This document shows positions 60,955 through 64,000 of a stretch of DNA of 64,000 nucleotides, piece after piece (within the stretch, counting starts at the first letter, position 1; each line of letters opens with the position of its first letter). Both the position numbers and the translations under genes were made by a program. The stretch is from CAZPAH01 sp964584495 (GTDB taxonomy: Bacteria; Krumholzibacteriota; Krumholzibacteriia; Krumholzibacteriales; Krumholzibacteriaceae). Location: the NCBI GenBank assembly GCA_964584495.1, contig CAZPAH010000002.1, positions 18,620 through 82,619 of the forward strand, written 5' to 3'. The notes beneath the pieces were generated by a model. That model searched no databases and was not told the origin of the DNA. It worked only from the letters and a program-made list of their open reading frames with translations.

Positions 60955-63900
60955 ATGGGCAAAAGAGTACTTCTTCTTTTTGTTCTTGCGGTTCTCGCGG
61001 CGCCGGGGATGGCATCCGCCACCGAGGAATGCCGCCTGATGCGCTATCCCGACATATACGGGAATTCGATAGTATTTTCCTACGGTGGAGACCTATGGAC
61101 GGTTCCGGCGACCGGTGGAACCGCATCTATTTTGACATCTCATGCCGGCGGGGAGGTATTCGCCAAGTTCTCCCCCGATGGAAAGACCCTCGCTTTCTCG
61201 GCTTTATACGACGGCAACTTGGATGTTTTCACGATCCCCGCCGGAGGCGGCGTTCCCAAGAGGGTGACCTTCCATCCCAAGGCGGACTTCGTTCTCGACT
61301 GGCATCCCGATGGAAAGAAGATCCTCTATAGATCGACCAAGGACGCAAAGACGAATCCCGGGCCCCGCTACAGGAGACTCTATACGGTCGAGGCGGACGG
61401 AGGCTACCCGGAACCTCTCCCTCTGTTCGAGGGGGAGCTCACCTCATATTCGCCCGACGGCAAGAAGATAGCTTACAACAGAATGTCACGCGAGTTCAGG
61501 ACATGGAAGCGTTACAGGGGCGGCATGGCCCAGGATATATGGCTCTACGATCTCGATAAAAATGAAGTCGAGAAGCTCACCACGTATGAGGGAACCGACG
61601 CATTCCCCATGTGGTACGGGGATAAGATCTACTTTATATCCGACCGGGAGAGGACGATGAACATCTTCTGCATCGATCTCTCATCGCGTAAAATCCGTAA
61701 AATCACGAATCACAAGGAGTACGACGTCAAGTGGCCGAGCCTCGGTGACGGATCGATAGTCTACGAGAACGGCGGGTATCTGTACGTCCTCGATCTCGCC
61801 TCGGAAAAGACGAAGAAGCTCGATGTAATCATCCCCAGCGAGCTCAACAACAGACGTCCGCGGTACAGGGATGTCGCCAACTGGATCAGGTATTTCGATA
61901 TTTCTGCCACGGGGAAACGAGCCGCCTTCGGAGCGCGGGGCGATGTTTTCACCGTGCCCGCGGAAAAAGGAGAGGTACGCAACCTCACCCAAACTCCAGG
62001 AATTCGCGAACGCAGCCCCGCATTTTCCCCGGACGGCAAGTGGGTTGCCTACCTCTCCGACAGATCGGGCGAGTACGAGCTCTACATGAAAAAACCGGAC
62101 GGTACAGGTGAAGAGGTGAAGGTGACATCCGGTATGGGCGGATACCCGTTCGCCATATCCTGGTCGCCGGACAGCAAGAAGATCATCTACCACGACCAGA
62201 GCTACTCGCTCTATTATGTCGATATCGACAAGAAGCAGATCAAAAAGATCGACAGCGAGGACTGGGGAGACATAACCGATTACTCCTGGTCTCCAGACAG
62301 CAGGTGGATCGCGTACGCAAAGAACGGCGACAACCGGTACGGGTCCATCTATCTCTATTCGCTCGACGAAGGGGAATCATACAAGGTAACGAGCGATCTC
62401 TTCAACGATTACGACCCCGTCTTCGATCCGGAAAGCAAGTATCTATATTTCATCTCCGACAGGACCGTGAATATGAGGTTCACCAACCTGGAGCTCGGTT
62501 GGGATTTCCCCGCCCCCGCGACCATATGCGTCGCCACACTTCTCGCCGAGACACCTTCTCCGCTGGCGCCCGAAAGCGACGAGATCGAGGTGAAGGCGGA
62601 CGATACCAAGGATGATAAGGGAGACGCCGACAAGAAGGATGAGGAGAAGAAGGACGAGACCGGCGACAAGGATAAGAAAGAGGATGAAAAAGAGAAAGAG
62701 GCGATGAAGATAGATATCGACGGGTTCGAGGGAAGGATAGTCTCCCTGCCCGTCGGTCCGGGCAACTATGTCGGCCTCTCCGCAGCCGAGGGAAAGGTTC
62801 TCTATTTTTCCATCCCGGAGGGGATGATTAGCAACAGCCCCCCTGATCTCTCGCAGTTCTCGCTGAATTATTTCGACATGAAGAAGAGGGAATCTAAAAA
62901 GATTATCGGCGGCATCAACGGTTACACCCTTTCCAGCAACGGAAGCAAGATCCTCTACGGAGCGATGGGCACCTACGGAATCATCGATGTCGCCCCCGGA
63001 AAGAACGTGGGTGACGGCAGGCTGAATGTCGACCTTGAGGTCAAGTGGGACCCTGAGGCCGAGTGGAGACAGATATTCTACGAGGCCTGGCGCATGGAGC
63101 GCGATTTCTTCTATGTCGGCAATATGCACGGGGTCGACTGGAATCAAATGAAAAGGCGCTACGAGGTCTTTCTTCCCTATCTGGCCACCCGTGACGATCT
63201 CACCTACGTGATCGGCGAGATGATCGCCGAGCTGAACTGCGGGCACGCGTACGTGTACGGGGGCGATAACCCCGCAAGGACGCCCTTTGTCGGCGGCGGC
63301 TACCTGGGTTGCGACTTCCAGGTGGACGGCGCCTCCGGTCTCTACAGGTTCGCGAAGATATACCAGGGACAGAACTGGGATCCCGCTTACATGTCCCCCC
63401 TGAGGCAGCCGGGGATAGACGTGAAGGAGGGAGATTACCTGCTGGCGATAAACGGCGTGGAGCTGAAATACCCGACGAACGTCCACGAACTTCTCGAGAC
63501 GCTCGCCGGACACCAGACGGTCATCAAGGTCTCTTCCGATCCCTCGGGAAAAGACGCGAAGGAGTTCACGATCGAGCCGGGGAGGGACGATACGAACCTT
63601 CGCTACGCCGACTGGGTCGACGGGAACCGGAAAAAGGTGCTCGAGATGAGCGGTGGAAAGATCGGATATATACACGTCCCGAGCACAGCCGTCACCGGGC
63701 TCCGGGAATTCGCGAAATATTTCTATCCCCAGTCCAACATGGACGGGATAGTTGTCGATGTACGTTACAACAGTGGTGGCTGGATCCCGAACTATTTCAT
63801 CGACAGGCTGGGAAGAAAGCTCACCAATATGTTCAAGCGACGCTACGGACGGGCCTCCCTGACCCCCGGAAGGGCCGTGCTAGGCCACGTGGCCTGTATA

Positions 63901-64000
63901 ATCAACGGATACGCCGGCTCCGGTGGAGACGCCTTCCCGTACTATTTCAAGCAGGCGGGACTCGGTCCGCTGATCGGAATGAAAACCTGGGGCGGACTGG
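60955..64000 (+). CDS. Tricorn-like S41 peptidase (partial, runs off the window)
   Basis: 1015 codons are visible from the ATG at 60955, with AAAGGAG upstream. A signal peptide (KRVLLLFVLAVLAAPGMASA) is followed by a WD40/PD40-type propeller with SPDGK repeats, then a highly charged Lys/Asp/Glu insert (about residues 548-582), a tricorn core domain, and a PDZ-like segment (GIDVKEGDYLLAINGVEL). The S41 part has NCGHAYVYGG (catalytic His) and GYAGSGGDAFPYYFK (nucleophile Ser). It degrades peptides in the periplasm. The C-terminal end, including the Glu of the tetrad, is outside the window. Confidence 0.92.
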   Translation, partial: MGKRVLLLFVLAVLAAPGMASATEECRLMRYPDIYGNSIVFSYGGDLWTVPATGGTASILTSHAGGEVFAKFSPDGKTLAFSALYDGNLDVFTIPAGGGVPKRVTFHPKADFVLDWHPDGKKILYRSTKDAKTNPGPRYRRLYTVEADGGYPEPLPLFEGELTSYSPDGKKIAYNRMSREFRTWKRYRGGMAQDIWLYDLDKNEVEKLTTYEGTDAFPMWYGDKIYFISDRERTMNIFCIDLSSRKIRKITNHKEYDVKWPSLGDGSIVYENGGYLYVLDLASEKTKKLDVIIPSELNNRRPRYRDVANWIRYFDISATGKRAAFGARGDVFTVPAEKGEVRNLTQTPGIRERSPAFSPDGKWVAYLSDRSGEYELYMKKPDGTGEEVKVTSGMGGYPFAISWSPDSKKIIYHDQSYSLYYVDIDKKQIKKIDSEDWGDITDYSWSPDSRWIAYAKNGDNRYGSIYLYSLDEGESYKVTSDLFNDYDPVFDPESKYLYFISDRTVNMRFTNLELGWDFPAPATICVATLLAETPSPLAPESDEIEVKADDTKDDKGDADKKDEEKKDETGDKDKKEDEKEKEAMKIDIDGFEGRIVSLPVGPGNYVGLSAAEGKVLYFSIPEGMISNSPPDLSQFSLNYFDMKKRESKKIIGGINGYTLSSNGSKILYGAMGTYGIIDVAPGKNVGDGRLNVDLEVKWDPEAEWRQIFYEAWRMERDFFYVGNMHGVDWNQMKRRYEVFLPYLATRDDLTYVIGEMIAELNCGHAYVYGGDNPARTPFVGGGYLGCDFQVDGASGLYRFAKIYQGQNWDPAYMSPLRQPGIDVKEGDYLLAINGVELKYPTNVHELLETLAGHQTVIKVSSDPSGKDAKEFTIEPGRDDTNLRYADWVDGNRKKVLEMSGGKIGYIHVPSTAVTGLREFAKYFYPQSNMDGIVVDVRYNSGGWIPNYFIDRLGRKLTNMFKRRYGRASLTPGRAVLGHVACIINGYAGSGGDAFPYYFKQAGLGPLIGMKTWGGL

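Noticed and set aside
1..64000. CRISPR arrays, tRNA or rRNA genes, insertion sequences, prophage or integron sites
   Set aside because: Reading both strands showed no regularly spaced direct repeats, no cloverleaf with CCA-end or GTTC loop, no transposase or integrase, and no rRNA core sequence.

Overview
The window reads as a chromosomal segment of a GC-rich, Gram-negative bacterium. The evidence is outer-membrane beta-barrels, lipobox lipoproteins, a Wzz/Wzx-type polysaccharide system, an AsmA-like protein and two textbook sigma-54 promoters. Genes are dense on both strands, with frequent GTG and TTG starts and many ATA (Ile) and AGG/AGA (Arg) codons. The mix of rubrerythrin/rubredoxin/PerR, S9 and tricorn-like peptidases and orphan envelope proteins fits an uncultured FCB-type or deltaproteobacterium-like lineage. 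No rRNA, tRNA or marker gene fixes the taxonomy, so this is inference. I saw no CRISPR array, tRNA, rRNA, insertion sequence or prophage.

Layout. 1-1607 (-): end of a polysaccharide locus (membrane polymerase/ligase cut by the window edge, Wzz-like protein). 1760-3241 (-): GAF protein with a degenerate histidine-kinase core. 3631-7029 (-): six- or seven-gene oxidative-stress operon led by perR, with a 13-bp palindrome and a sigma-70-type promoter in front of it: rubredoxin-flavin reductase, ferritin-like/SpoIIE phosphatase fusion, ferritin-like protein, rubredoxin, rubrerythrin. 7155-24275: mixed genes including a MagIII-like glycosylase, AbgT, PilZ-like protein, glycosyltransferase, a ClC protein without its gating Glu, a MEMO-like protein, MFS, OPT, a Tat-exported aldo/keto reductase and a PAS kinase. 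24280-29265 (-): site-2 protease, panD, polysaccharide deacetylase, glycosyltransferase, beta-barrel protein.

29702-33418 (+): four tightly overlapping genes, an SPFH protein with three C-terminal zinc ribbons plus three zinc-ribbon proteins. They resemble the ydjGHI partners of PspA and sit behind a near-perfect sigma-54 promoter. 33677-41786 (+): glycan operon with a Wzx flippase, two asparagine-synthase-type amidotransferases, a LicC-like nucleotidyltransferase paired with a CDP-alcohol phosphotransferase carrying an altered active site, and a GT4 enzyme. 41967-53166: beta-barrel, PAP2 phosphatase, tandem UspA, DASS transporter, GT39 enzyme, S9 peptidase, macro-like protein, RluA-type pseudouridine synthase, M29-like aminopeptidase. 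53179-54730 (-): lemA-htpX. 55190-56026 (+): a lipoprotein with a second sigma-54 promoter. 56141-64000: AsmA-like protein, a duplicated Cys-rich lipoprotein, an orphan ParA, and a tricorn-type S41 protease cut by the window end.

Two themes stand out. One is a PerR-type peroxide operon that includes a phosphatase with a built-in diiron-type half domain, which suggests redox or iron input to a partner-switching pathway. The other is sigma-54-driven envelope functions: the SPFH/zinc-ribbon operon and an Ig-like lipoprotein. No pspA, pspF or other enhancer-binding protein is encoded in the window.
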